A stretch of 64,000 bases of DNA from a bacterium. Its GTDB lineage: Bacteria; Patescibacteriota; Minisyncoccia; Minisyncoccales; Minisyncoccaceae. The notes below the pieces were generated by a model. It ran no database searches and had not been told where the DNA came from. It was given only the letters and a program-made list of their open reading frames with translations. Position numbers and translations under genes: made by a program. The stretch lies in contig JALOBW010000002.1 in NCBI GenBank assembly GCA_023228085.1, forward strand, positions 148,357-212,356, in the 5' to 3' direction. This document shows, piece by piece, positions 14,814 through 22,772 of this stretch (positions within the stretch are counted from its first letter, which is position 1; each line of letters starts with the position of its first letter).

Positions 14814-16094
14814 TTAGTATTTATCAGCACCACAAGTTGCACTACTACCACTGCCACTACCACTACAATTCCAATTCCACCAGTAGTGTTGGATATTGGG
14901 CACGGTAAAGTTGGTTGTCCAGCGGGCAATACCTTTTGAAGCCCTAAACTCGTCTATATATCCTCTAAAAAATCTTGGAGAATAAAACACATTTTGATAA
15001 TCAACATATGCTGCTAAATAGATCAAGTTATAATCAGGATGAGCAAAAGTGAAATTAGCCGAACTTGATTGCGCAACGCTATTTCCGTTATAGTATATAT
15101 TTAAATTTGAACCATTTCTGACAATGGCGATATGGTTCCATTGATTGATTTGAAAAATATTAGCCGCTGAACTAAGCCCTGTAAATGAAGAATTTGGCAG
15201 TCCGATACCAATAGCACAATTATCTTGTATTGTTATTGCATTTCTATTGTACGTTGTAATTCTGTTACTATAAGGAAAAGAAACTATTTGAATATCTGTT
15301 GTATCTCCTGTTCCACATCTGTCAGAATTTACCCAAAAATCAATAGTAAAGTCACCAGTTCCAAAATCAAAATCGGTTGAAGTGGGTATTGATAAATAAT
15401 CTCCACTTCCATCAAAATAAGCAGAAGCTGTACCAAACTTTTTGGTAGCAGTAATAGTTTTGGTGTTTCCGACTCGCGAAATTGCCTTTCCTGATTGATC
15501 AGTAAAAGTAGTTCCATTGTTTACTCCGTCCATATGCATTAAGAGAACTGTACTAGAATCGGCACTAGCAGTAGTAGAAGTCCCAGTGTCACAGAGGTTA
15601 GATACTGGAGCAGTTAAACTAACTGTATTATTACTTGAACCACAAGACCCATTTACTAATGACGATGAAGTATATGAGCTATTTGCAGAAGAATATGCAT
15701 AAGTAGAAGCATTGGACATACTAGCTGAAATAGTAAAATCATCTGCAGAGACTCTGTTGTAGATGTAGTAATTTCCTGAGACTGGATCTTTGGGAATAGC
15801 TATTCCTTGAGTAGTTAATTTTGCTTGAATACCAGAACAGTTTTCAGAACTATTTGTTGAACCTAGCTTACAATTAGCATTTGTTTCTGTTGGTAATAAT
15901 CCATCTGTAGTTTTGATAATAGTGATTGCTTCAACTAATTGATTAATGTCTGCTTTACGTCTGGTGTCGTTTGCACCATTTGTTGCACTAGTCATAGATA
16001 CAATAATAATACCAGTAAGAATGCCGATGATAGCGATAACGATAAGAAGTTCTATTAGGGTGAAGGATTGACTATTACTTTGTTTCTTTTTCAT
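14814..16094 (-). CDS. Type IV pilin-like protein with LamG domain inside a Cys module
   Basis: 426 aa from MKKKQSNSQSFTLIE; the ATG at 16092-16094 overlaps the upstream nuclease gene by 20 nt. Prepilin signal and stalk (1 to about 135), then the first half of the four-Cys module (SCGSSNN...LCDTGTST), then a LamG/concanavalin-A-like domain (about 170-390: LLMHMDG, YFDGSGDYLSI, FTIDFWVN, NQWNHIAIVRNG, GYIDEFRAS), and finally the second half of the Cys module (WWNWNCSG...CGADKY). LamG domains often bind sugars or proteins. The architecture suggests a tip adhesin. Confidence 0.9.
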   Translation of the reverse strand: MKKKQSNSQSFTLIELLIVIAIIGILTGIIIVSMTSATNGANDTRRKADINQLVEAITIIKTTDGLLPTETNANCKLGSTNSSENCSGIQAKLTTQGIAIPKDPVSGNYYIYNRVSADDFTISASMSNASTYAYSSANSSYTSSSLVNGSCGSSNNTVSLTAPVSNLCDTGTSTTASADSSTVLLMHMDGVNNGTTFTDQSGKAISRVGNTKTITATKKFGTASAYFDGSGDYLSIPTSTDFDFGTGDFTIDFWVNSDRCGTGDTTDIQIVSFPYSNRITTYNRNAITIQDNCAIGIGLPNSSFTGLSSAANIFQINQWNHIAIVRNGSNLNIYYNGNSVAQSSSANFTFAHPDYNLIYLAAYVDYQNVFYSPRFFRGYIDEFRASKGIARWTTNFTVPNIQHYWWNWNCSGSGSGSSATCGADKY

Positions 16095-16842
16095 GTTTAA
16101 TTTTCGCAATAACTGCATTTTTCCTATAGTTGCAATAATCACAATTAAGATCCATTTCTGGAATATTAGGACTCATTAAACAATCCTTTATTTTTGGCAA
16201 AGTTGCATCTATCCAACTAGTATCTCCAGCATATGGAATGACTTTAATAATGAATTCTAGTTTTTTATCAAATTGTGGTAATCCCGTGTCACCATTACAA
16301 TAAACAAAATAACCAGTATTTGAAACCTTGAATCCATTTTTTCGGAATAACCACTGATAAACTTCCATTTGGCGCTTATAGCTTATTTGCCAATCTGCAT
16401 CAAGGGTTATTTCTGAAGTCTTTGAAGTAGATTTGTAGTCAACAATAATTATCTCTTCTTCGGGATTTATCCAAAGATCGTCAACTGCTCCCGTTATTAG
16501 AAAATTTGTTTCTTCGTGTAAAAATTCAATACCTTTGAAGTTTTCTCTCCATATATTCAATTTTGGATGATCAAAAGGAATAGCATCTATGTCAAATTCT
16601 TCAATAAAAGGATGAGCGGCTTGCTTTTCCCTGTATAGATCAAATTCTTTTTTTAGCAAAGTATCAACAGCACTATTAAGATTAAATGGAAAACCAGGTG
16701 GTCTACCAACGCCCAAGCGACGATCTAAATAAAAACATTGAGGACATTCCATAAATAAATCTATTTTGGATCTGCTCAATTTAAAAGGTAATTTTGACTT
16801 TGGATCAAATATATTTGATGTTTTTTTGTAGTATCCTGACAT
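16075..16842 (-). CDS. PD-(D/E)XK nuclease-family protein with four conserved-type Cys
   Basis: 255 aa. The nuclease core is visible: GAVDDLW (D121/D122), IIIVDYKSTSK (D135, K137) and QMEVYQWLF (Q158), as in RecB/Cas4-type nucleases. Cys pairs at C33-x2-C36 and C234-x2-C237 flank the core in the places where Cas4 and AddB hold a 4Fe-4S cluster, so an iron-sulfur nuclease is likely. No CRISPR array or other cas gene is in the window, so a Cas4 function is not supported; a repair role is more likely. An extended -10 (TG-x-TACAAT) lies upstream. The stop overlaps the start of a pilin gene. Confidence 0.82.
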   Translation of the reverse strand: MSGYYKKTSNIFDPKSKLPFKLSRSKIDLFMECPQCFYLDRRLGVGRPPGFPFNLNSAVDTLLKKEFDLYREKQAAHPFIEEFDIDAIPFDHPKLNIWRENFKGIEFLHEETNFLITGAVDDLWINPEEEIIIVDYKSTSKTSEITLDADWQISYKRQMEVYQWLFRKNGFKVSNTGYFVYCNGDTGLPQFDKKLEFIIKVIPYAGDTSWIDATLPKIKDCLMSPNIPEMDLNCDYCNYRKNAVIAKIKHEKETK

Positions 16843-17068
16843 ATTTTTGGGTTATGTTTTTTATTATTGTACCATAAAAAAAATAAATTAGTAACTGGTA
16901 GAAAATGATCAATGTGTTAAATTTTTCACAAAAAATTAAGTATTTTAATTGATTATTTTACTTCACTCAATGATTAATATCCAAGTAATTAATAAATGGT
17001 GAAAAAGTACTTGCAATGCATAATTTAAAGTGATACTGAAGAAATGTAGTCAAGGTGGGGTGAACTTG

Positions 17069-17755
17069 ATGATAATGAGTATTTTAAAAACAAAAAAACT
17101 GCTTAATGTCTATTCATTATGCGAAAAAAAGATACTACTTGAGAGTGAGTTATGTTTGATGCCAGAAAAATTATCCGAACCCTTCTTCGTGTGGCTTTTT
17201 AAGAAAGAAAGCGAAGAAGTAGTTCTTATGATGGTGGCGAAACAAATGAATGAGAAAATATTTTTTCCCAATGGAAAATATTTCTTATTATACCCTAGAA
17301 GCCCTAAATGTTTCTTTCTTGCTCGTGATTATCGCTGGAAATATTTACTTGAAGGGTTTATATGGGAAACTAACATAATCAATGTTTATAGCGACGGAAA
17401 AATCAAAGAGATTGAGGCTAATTATCTCAAGATGACTGTTCTTGAAAAAATTAAAAAGGAGAATAATCTCCTTTTTATTATAAATCAAAAAGACCCGATT
17501 AGGGTCTTTTGTGATTATTTTCTGAAGTCATCCCTATTTGTCATAGGTCTAGCTTCGCTTACGAAAATCTTCCTTCCTTCTAGCTCACTCTGGTCAAACA
17601 TTTCCTTAGCTTTTTCAGCTTCTTCTTCTGTAGACATTTCAACAAATCCAAAGCCTTTTGATCTCTTTGAGAATTTGTCAATAATAACTGCAGCAGAAAC
17701 TACTGATCCGGCAGGGGCGAATGTTTCACTAAGCATTTCGCTGGTTACGGAGTAG
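17069..17755 (+). CDS. Hypothetical protein whose frame runs through its terminator
   Basis: Unrecognised. The ATG at 17069 has GGTGGGGTGA just upstream, a good ribosome site. The first 135 residues look like a real small protein (hydrophobic blocks, FFVWLFKKE, FFPNGKYFLLYPRSP, RWKYLLEGFIWE). The frame has no stop before two hairpin terminators (17453-17477, 17486-17511) and then runs antisense across the RRM gene to 17755. The last 90 codons are almost certainly not a natural protein. Either the original stop was lost by a small frameshift near 17440-17460 or the mRNA lacks a stop. Treat the C-terminus as artefact. Confidence 0.5.
   Translation: MIMSILKTKKLLNVYSLCEKKILLESELCLMPEKLSEPFFVWLFKKESEEVVLMMVAKQMNEKIFFPNGKYFLLYPRSPKCFFLARDYRWKYLLEGFIWETNIINVYSDGKIKEIEANYLKMTVLEKIKKENNLLFIINQKDPIRVFCDYFLKSSLFVIGLASLTKIFLPSSSLWSNISLAFSASSSVDISTNPKPFDLFENLSIITAAETTDPAGANVSLSISLVTE
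17453..17477 (+). terminator. Terminator inside the 17069 reading frame
   Basis: Stem AAAGGAGA/TCTCCTTT (17455-17462 with 17467-17474), loop ATAA, then T. In the frame two bases over, TAA would fall in the loop, as in other small genes of this window. Confidence 0.8.
17486..17511. terminator. Bidirectional terminator beside the RRM gene
   Basis: Stem AAAAGACCC/GGGTCTTTT with 5-nt loop (17487-17510). On the minus strand it ends the RRM transcript 4 nt past its stop. Confidence 0.85.
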
Positions 17756-17787
17756 GGTAAATTTCCTACGAATAATTTCTTCTCCAT
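17515..17787 (-). CDS. RNA-recognition-motif (RRM) RNA-binding protein
   Basis: 90 aa from MEKKLFVGNL; an upstream frame extension to 17940 lies in the untranslated leader and is rejected. One RRM: RNP2 LFVGNL (5-10) and RNP1 KGFGFVEM (44-51) with the aromatic residues that stack on RNA bases. Small single-RRM proteins in bacteria are often cold-induced RNA chaperones. The leader is long and AT-rich, which would suit post-transcriptional control, though no element is identified. Confidence 0.93.
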   Translation of the reverse strand: MEKKLFVGNLPYSVTSEMLSETFAPAGSVVSAAVIIDKFSKRSKGFGFVEMSTEEEAEKAKEMFDQSELEGRKIFVSEARPMTNRDDFRK

Positions 17788-18005
17788 TTTTTTCTTTTTT
17801 AAAATTTTTACCGACCTACTCCCAACCGCCTTTAAGATCCGATTGAGAAGCACGAATGTATATAATACATTTGATAAAACGATTTTCGCATATAATACTT
17901 TATTTGTCAATAAAAACCTGCATATTAATAGGTAAAACAAAAGTAGATATTTTCAAAAACAGCATATTAAGATATTATGGATTAAAGATAATAATAAATT
18001 AAATT

Positions 18006-18554
18006 ATGAATAGCAGTTTTAAAAACTCCTTAATTGGAACAATTTCTTTCGTTGGACTATTTTATTCTTCTCTTGCTTATGCAGTCGCTTGTCCTATGTG
18101 TACTGTAGCTGTCGTGACAGGAACAGTTTTTGCTCGCCAGTTTGGAATTGATGACACTATAACAGGACTATGGATTGGAGCAATAACATTAATCGCTTGT
18201 GAGTGGACAATAATATGGATAGAAAATTTTCTTAAAAAGAAAGGTAAAAAATTAAAAAGTGCGGCAAGAACGGTGTTGCAATTATCAACATATATTCTTT
18301 TCTATGCCTTAGTAATTTTTCCATTACACTCACTTGAAGTTGTAGGGATTGAAAACAATTTAATATTTGGGATTGATAAAATTCTTTTTGGTATAATTTC
18401 TGGTTCTCTAGTATTTTTCTTTGCGGAAAAGTGGCATGAGGAACTAAAGGCCAATAATAACAATAAAGTATTTTTTCCTTTCCAAAGAGTTATTATTCCT
18501 GTTGGCTCTTTAGTGGTACTATCAATAATTTTTTATTTTTTAACAAAAACTTAA
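18006..18554 (+). CDS. Hypothetical membrane protein with N-terminal CPMC motif
   Basis: 182 aa, four or five hydrophobic segments (about 10-26, 52-70, 86-104, 120-136, 160-178). A CPMC motif sits just after the first segment, near residue 30, and WHEE near 142 could bind metal. No family recognised. It precedes the next gene by 16 nt and is probably cotranscribed with it. Redox-active Cys at the membrane face is possible. Confidence 0.78.
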   Translation: MNSSFKNSLIGTISFVGLFYSSLAYAVACPMCTVAVVTGTVFARQFGIDDTITGLWIGAITLIACEWTIIWIENFLKKKGKKLKSAARTVLQLSTYILFYALVIFPLHSLEVVGIENNLIFGIDKILFGIISGSLVFFFAEKWHEELKANNNNKVFFPFQRVIIPVGSLVVLSIIFYFLTKT

Positions 18555-18570
18555 ACAAAACAAAATTAGT

Positions 18571-19107
18571 ATGGAAAATGAAATATTAAACAAAAAAGTA
18601 AGTGATTTAATAGAGAAAGTTGATACTATGAAAAAGCAGGACAAGATGGATCTTTCATCTGATCAGGATTTGTCTATTGCCATAATGAACCTTGTAAGTA
18701 TTGAAGAGCACTTCTTTTTTACTGGAGCAAAAACTGAAAAATCCGAATACTATGATCTAATAAAAGAGGTAAGAGAAATAAGGAAAGAATTACTTCAAAA
18801 AATTATAAAAGAATACGAAGGAGAGATTTGGTGCATATCAAAGCACCTACTAGCTGCATCAATGAGGTTAATGGAAGTTGGTACCAAACAGCTCGGAATG
18901 GATAAAAAAGATGAAGCTTATGATCTGTTTAACAAAGCATATTCTCTTTACTCTTTGTTTTGGGCATTAAATATGAAAGTAATTGATGTTGGTGATGTTA
19001 AAAAGATTGATGACGCAGCATTGAATAAGGAAGATACTGAGAAAAAAGGTTTTATGGGAAAGATGAAAGATTTGGTAAAAAAAGCTATTGATTGCTGTAT
19101 TGAATAA
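18571..19107 (+). CDS. Helical hypothetical protein, 178 aa
   Basis: Not recognised. Almost all helix, acidic/basic mixed, no membrane segment. The middle (about 40-130) resembles helical-bundle sensor folds, and it ends with KKAIDCCIE, a Cys pair. No Shine-Dalgarno. Cotranscribed with the membrane protein upstream and followed by a clean terminator. It may act with that membrane protein. Confidence 0.75.
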   Translation: MENEILNKKVSDLIEKVDTMKKQDKMDLSSDQDLSIAIMNLVSIEEHFFFTGAKTEKSEYYDLIKEVREIRKELLQKIIKEYEGEIWCISKHLLAASMRLMEVGTKQLGMDKKDEAYDLFNKAYSLYSLFWALNMKVIDVGDVKKIDDAALNKEDTEKKGFMGKMKDLVKKAIDCCIE

Positions 19108-19110
19108 ATT

Positions 19111-19138
19111 AAAATCCGCTTTTATGGCGGATTTTGTT
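19111..19138 (+). terminator. Terminator of the 18006-19107 operon
   Basis: Stem AAAATCCGC/GCGGATTTT (19111-19119 with 19127-19135) followed by GTTT. The stop is 3 nt upstream. Confidence 0.85.
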
Positions 19139-19139
19139 T

Positions 19140-19332
19140 AGTAAACTAGGCACTAGTAACTCGTAACTAGTAATTAGTACTTTGTTGTTTGCCTTCGGCA
19201 AACTTAAAGGCATCTTATTAGATTCCCGACTAGATCGGGAATGACAAAAATACAAATCCTTAAAACACATATGAATGCTTTCGCAAGAAAGCTACAATGC
19301 CCTAATTACTGATTACTAGTTACGGATTACTA
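19140..19332. repeat. Dispersed intergenic repeat R7, two copies in inverted orientation
   Basis: A plus-oriented copy (19145-19240: TAGTAACTCGTAACTAG units, hairpin GTTTGCC-TTC-GGCAAAC at 19187-19203, GGCATCTTATTAGATTCCCG hairpin) faces a minus-oriented copy (hairpin GCTTTC-GCAA-GAAAGC at 19277-19292, then TAATTACTGATTACTAG). It sits between convergent genes. Confidence 0.85.
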
Positions 19333-19333
19333 A

Positions 19334-20053
19334 CTATGAAACGAGGGTACCAAATGATTCCCCTTTGAATGCCTTAGAAATATCTCCTATCTTATCAATA
19401 TTAAAAACGATTATAGGTTTATTTTGATCCCAGCAAAGAGCGAAAGCTGTACTATCCATGATATTAAGGTCCTTTTCAATAGCTTCTTTGTATGATATTT
19501 TTTTAAACATTTTTGCATCTTTATTTTTGTGAGGGTCTTTGTCGTATACGCCATCAACATTGGTTGCCTTAAGTATTAAGTCAGCATTGACTTCACAAGC
19601 TCTTAAAGCAGCAGCAGAGTCTGTTGTAAAAAACGGATTCCCTGTTCCACCAGCAAAAATTAAAACTCTATCCTTTTCAAAATGCCTCAATGCTCTTTTA
19701 AGAATAAAAGGTTCAGCCACCTCATTCATTTCTATGGCAGTCATTGTTCTTGCAGGTATTCCCATATCTTCAAGAGCTTCTTGTAATCCTAGTCCATTAA
19801 TTACAGTACCTAACATTCCCATATTGTCAGCTATCGCTTTGCTGAATCGTTCTTCTCCATTTTCCCTTCCTCTAAAAATATTTCCCCCTCCTACTACTAT
19901 AGCAAGATCTATCTTACTTTCTTTTTTAATTTTCGCGATTTTTTTTGCGATATTAATATACGAAGAAATAGATACTCCTTTTCCATTTTCTCTTCCAAAT
20001 ATTTCTCCACTGAGCTTAAGTATAACCCTTTTGTAGTGTAGTTTTTGTTTCAT
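19334..20053 (-). CDS. pyrH: Uridylate kinase
   Basis: 239 aa, amino-acid-kinase fold. VILKLSGEIFG near the N-terminus, AIVVGGGNIFRG and TTDSAAALRA are family signatures. It phosphorylates UMP to UDP with ATP, as a hexamer, regulated by GTP and UTP in known members. Monocistronic here; in many bacteria it lies next to frr and tsf, which are not in the window. No Shine-Dalgarno. Confidence 0.95.
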   Translation of the reverse strand: MKQKLHYKRVILKLSGEIFGRENGKGVSISSYINIAKKIAKIKKESKIDLAIVVGGGNIFRGRENGEERFSKAIADNMGMLGTVINGLGLQEALEDMGIPARTMTAIEMNEVAEPFILKRALRHFEKDRVLIFAGGTGNPFFTTDSAAALRACEVNADLILKATNVDGVYDKDPHKNKDAKMFKKISYKEAIEKDLNIMDSTAFALCWDQNKPIIVFNIDKIGDISKAFKGESFGTLVS

Positions 20054-20110
20054 TTTATATTAGTTTTTGTTTTTAATATTACCATATTAAAAATTATTTT
20101 CAAAATTAGA

Positions 20111-20141
20111 ATAAAAAATCATATTCATGGCTGAATATGAT
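20111..20141 (-). terminator. Terminator containing the stop codon of the 152-aa gene
   Basis: Perfect 10-bp stem ATCATATTCA/TGAATATGAT (20132-20141 with 20118-20127 on the minus strand), 4-nt loop, then six T. The TGA stop (20125-20127) is in the 3' arm. Confidence 0.85.
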
Positions 20142-20583
20142 CATATGCTAGGATTAACATCCTTTGTTTTCCTTCGCGGTGAGTGTAGATTTTATATCTT
20201 ACCTCATCTACTACGATGTGTTTACAAAAAGCACTTTGCTCTCTTGTTATACTTTGAAACCAATTGATAATAATCTCTGCTTCTTTTTTAGTTAAAAGCT
20301 TAGATTGGCAAAGGGGCTTGAGTCCAAAAATGATAATCTCTCTTTCATTTTTTGCTCCCAATTCCTTATCAAGAATAATTTTTCCCGTTTCCCGATCTTT
20401 AAAAAGATTGGTTCTTTCGTTTTCAAAGTAAATAAGGGCAATACAATCTGGTACTTCTTGCACCTCCGCAATTCTCGGTAATACTTTTTTAAAAAATGGA
20501 TAAAACACATCGCGGTTGTCTATCTGACCAAGATCATAAAGCTTGTAATGTCCAAGTTCAAAGAACGTATCATAGATTTGCAT
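20125..20583 (-). CDS. Hypothetical protein, 152 aa, with strong Shine-Dalgarno
   Basis: Unrecognised. GGAGG lies 8 nt before the ATG, the best ribosome site in the window, while its neighbours have none. Mixed alpha/beta composition with no membrane segment; several aromatic residues and a HREGKQRMLILAYDH C-terminus. The stop codon is inside its terminator. It lies 48 nt downstream of rlmN on the same strand but its own signals suggest a separate small unit, perhaps acquired. Confidence 0.7.
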   Translation of the reverse strand: MQIYDTFFELGHYKLYDLGQIDNRDVFYPFFKKVLPRIAEVQEVPDCIALIYFENERTNLFKDRETGKIILDKELGAKNEREIIIFGLKPLCQSKLLTKKEAEIIINWFQSITREQSAFCKHIVVDEVRYKIYTHREGKQRMLILAYDHIQP

Positions 20584-20631
20584 TCAAAACCTCCATGACT
20601 AATTAAAAAATAGCTTTCTCGTGATTAAAAG

Positions 20632-21648
20632 TCAAGCTGAATTTTTACCATCTCTTGAAGCAAGTTGTCCGCACGCGGCATTGATCGCCTGTCCGAATTC
20701 ATATCTTTGGGTGACAAATAGTCCGTTTTTTTCTAAAAGCTCTTTAAATTGCTTAACTGTTTCCCTACTTGACGGTTCAAAATTTCCTGTCGGGTTGTAA
20801 ATAATAAGATTAAGCATTACAAGTGGACGTTTTTTAAAAAGCTTTACCAATCCTTCGGCACACTCCACTGTGTCATTAATGTCTTTTAACATTACGTATT
20901 CATACATTACCTTCCTTGAAGTCTTGTTTATGTAGTCGTCAACAGCAGATAGTATTTCTCCTATCCCATATTGTTTATTAATCGGCATAATTTGACTTCT
21001 AAGAGCATTACTCGGCGCATGAAGAGAAATTGATAGATTTACTTGCAAGTCTTCCTCAGAGAACCTTTTTATGCCTTCTATAATACCTGATGTGGAGACA
21101 GATATTTTACGGCTTCCAATATTAAAGCATTGTCCATCATTAATAATTTTTATTGCCGATAAAGCATTGTCGTAATTTAAAAAAGGCTCACCCATTCCCA
21201 TAAATACTACATTGGTAATTTTTCTATCGCCTTTATTTTTTAAATAGCGAGCAAAAAATAATAACTGTTCTAATATTTCGTAAACGGTTAAATTGCGATA
21301 AAAACCCATTTTCCCAGTCGCACAAAACAAGCATCCAACTGGGCAACCAACTTGAGAAGAAATACACACAGTAGAGCGATTTCCTGTGTGTAGCATTAGG
21401 ACGGTTTCAATTTTTTTTCCATCTTTTAGAGTTATTAAAGCTTTTGCAGTATTTTTGTCTGCTGATTCAAATAATTCGGCGTTAATATCTAAAGAACACT
21501 TAGCTTTTAGTTTCTCTCTAATATCTTTTGATAAAGCAGTAGCTTCACCCCAATCCCCAATTAATTCATGAAAAATAGCATGCATTACTTGCTTTTTTCT
21601 GAAAGATTTTTCGTCTTTTAAAATATCTTCCAATTCTGCTAAATCCAT
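20632..21648 (-). CDS. rlmN: 23S rRNA (A2503)/tRNA (A37) C2-methyltransferase RlmN
   Basis: 338 aa radical-SAM enzyme. The cluster motif is C102-x3-C106-x2-C109, followed by GMGEPFLNY, with the methyl-carrying Cys in the C-terminal INAACGQL segment. It methylates A2503 in 23S rRNA and A37 of some tRNAs, tuning translation accuracy. Starts 1 nt after the rmuC stop, in the order U32 protein, rmuC, rlmN. Confidence 0.95.
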   Translation of the reverse strand: MDLAELEDILKDEKSFRKKQVMHAIFHELIGDWGEATALSKDIREKLKAKCSLDINAELFESADKNTAKALITLKDGKKIETVLMLHTGNRSTVCISSQVGCPVGCLFCATGKMGFYRNLTVYEILEQLLFFARYLKNKGDRKITNVVFMGMGEPFLNYDNALSAIKIINDGQCFNIGSRKISVSTSGIIEGIKRFSEEDLQVNLSISLHAPSNALRSQIMPINKQYGIGEILSAVDDYINKTSRKVMYEYVMLKDINDTVECAEGLVKLFKKRPLVMLNLIIYNPTGNFEPSSRETVKQFKELLEKNGLFVTQRYEFGQAINAACGQLASRDGKNSA

Positions 21649-21649
21649 T

Positions 21650-22747
21650 TTAATCTTTTTTTACTATATCTATTTCTATTCCTTCGCTTAATAATTTATT
21701 TTCTTCGGATTCACCTTTTATTTTTTCTACAACTCCCGTTAATTTTCTTGTCCTAGTTGTGGAAACCTTTTCATATTGTTCGGTAGTTTGCCTAATCTTG
21801 TTTCCCAGATTATCTAATTCGGTATTATATTTTTCAAATTCCTGTTCAAAAACTTTTATTAACTTTATAATATCGTAAAGATTTTCTTGATACTTAAAAT
21901 TCCGATAGGATTGAAAAATCATTCTGAGTATTGCCGTAAAACTAAATGGTCCAGCCAAAATAACTTTCTTTGACATTGCCTCGTTCCAAATGTCGGGAAG
22001 ATGATCATAAATAAAGCTGAATATCATTTCGTTTGGAACAAAGAGGATAACAAAATCAACTGTATTTTCTTGAGGATTTATATAGTCTCTAGAGCAAACT
22101 TCTTTTATTTTTTGTTTTACGTCTTGACCAAATTCTTTGAGATATTTTTCTTTTAATTCTTTGTCTTCTGTTTCATTGAATTTTAGAAGTGATTTATAGG
22201 GGAATTTTACATCAATATTTACCTTTGTCTTATCAGGCAGAAAGACGGTAAAATCTGGTCTATTAGCATTGGTTTCTTGACTTTCATTGGCGACATAGTT
22301 CTCCCCTTTTACAAAACCGATAGTTCTAAGTAAATTTTCGGCGATCTCTTCTCCGTATTTACCTCTCATTTGGTTATTAGAAAGAACGTTTTTAAGATTG
22401 TCGGTAGAAACCTTAAGTTCACCAGTTAAAGCTTTGTGTTCTTCTAATATCGTTTTTAGGGTGTTGAATTGCCCGATTCTTTCTTTCTCGGAATCGTCTA
22501 ATTGTTTCTTTGTCCTTTCCAATTCCACCCTCATGCGTTCAATAACTTCTTTTACTGATTCTTTTGTTCCTTGATTGGATTCGGTTATAAGCTGCTTCTT
22601 AAAATCTAATTGTTCCACTAATCTATCTCTTTCTTCTTTCATTAATTGATTACTTTCTTTGGTGATATTCTGAAATGTTTTTTTGAGCAAAAAATATAAT
22701 CCGATTGAAAACAATATTAATATTAAAACTAGTATTAGATATTCCAT
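21650..22747 (-). CDS. rmuC: DNA recombination protein RmuC
   Basis: 365 aa. An N-terminal membrane helix (2-22), a long coiled coil (about 30-125) and the RmuC domain with its PD-(D/E)XK-like core (RGKYGEEIAENLLRTIGF, RPDFTVFLPD, VNIDVKFPYKSLL, VILFVPNEMIFSF). RmuC limits DNA rearrangements at inverted repeats in E. coli, which is of interest in a genome with many palindromic repeats. Last segment is again helical. Confidence 0.92.
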   Translation of the reverse strand: MEYLILVLILILFSIGLYFLLKKTFQNITKESNQLMKEERDRLVEQLDFKKQLITESNQGTKESVKEVIERMRVELERTKKQLDDSEKERIGQFNTLKTILEEHKALTGELKVSTDNLKNVLSNNQMRGKYGEEIAENLLRTIGFVKGENYVANESQETNANRPDFTVFLPDKTKVNIDVKFPYKSLLKFNETEDKELKEKYLKEFGQDVKQKIKEVCSRDYINPQENTVDFVILFVPNEMIFSFIYDHLPDIWNEAMSKKVILAGPFSFTAILRMIFQSYRNFKYQENLYDIIKLIKVFEQEFEKYNTELDNLGNKIRQTTEQYEKVSTTRTRKLTGVVEKIKGESEENKLLSEGIEIDIVKKD

Positions 22748-22772
22748 TTTTTTGTTTTGTTGTTAAATCGGG

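Noticed and set aside
16075..16842. Cas4 of a CRISPR system
   Set aside because: No array or other cas gene is present, and the Cys arrangement (two plus two) differs from the usual one plus three.
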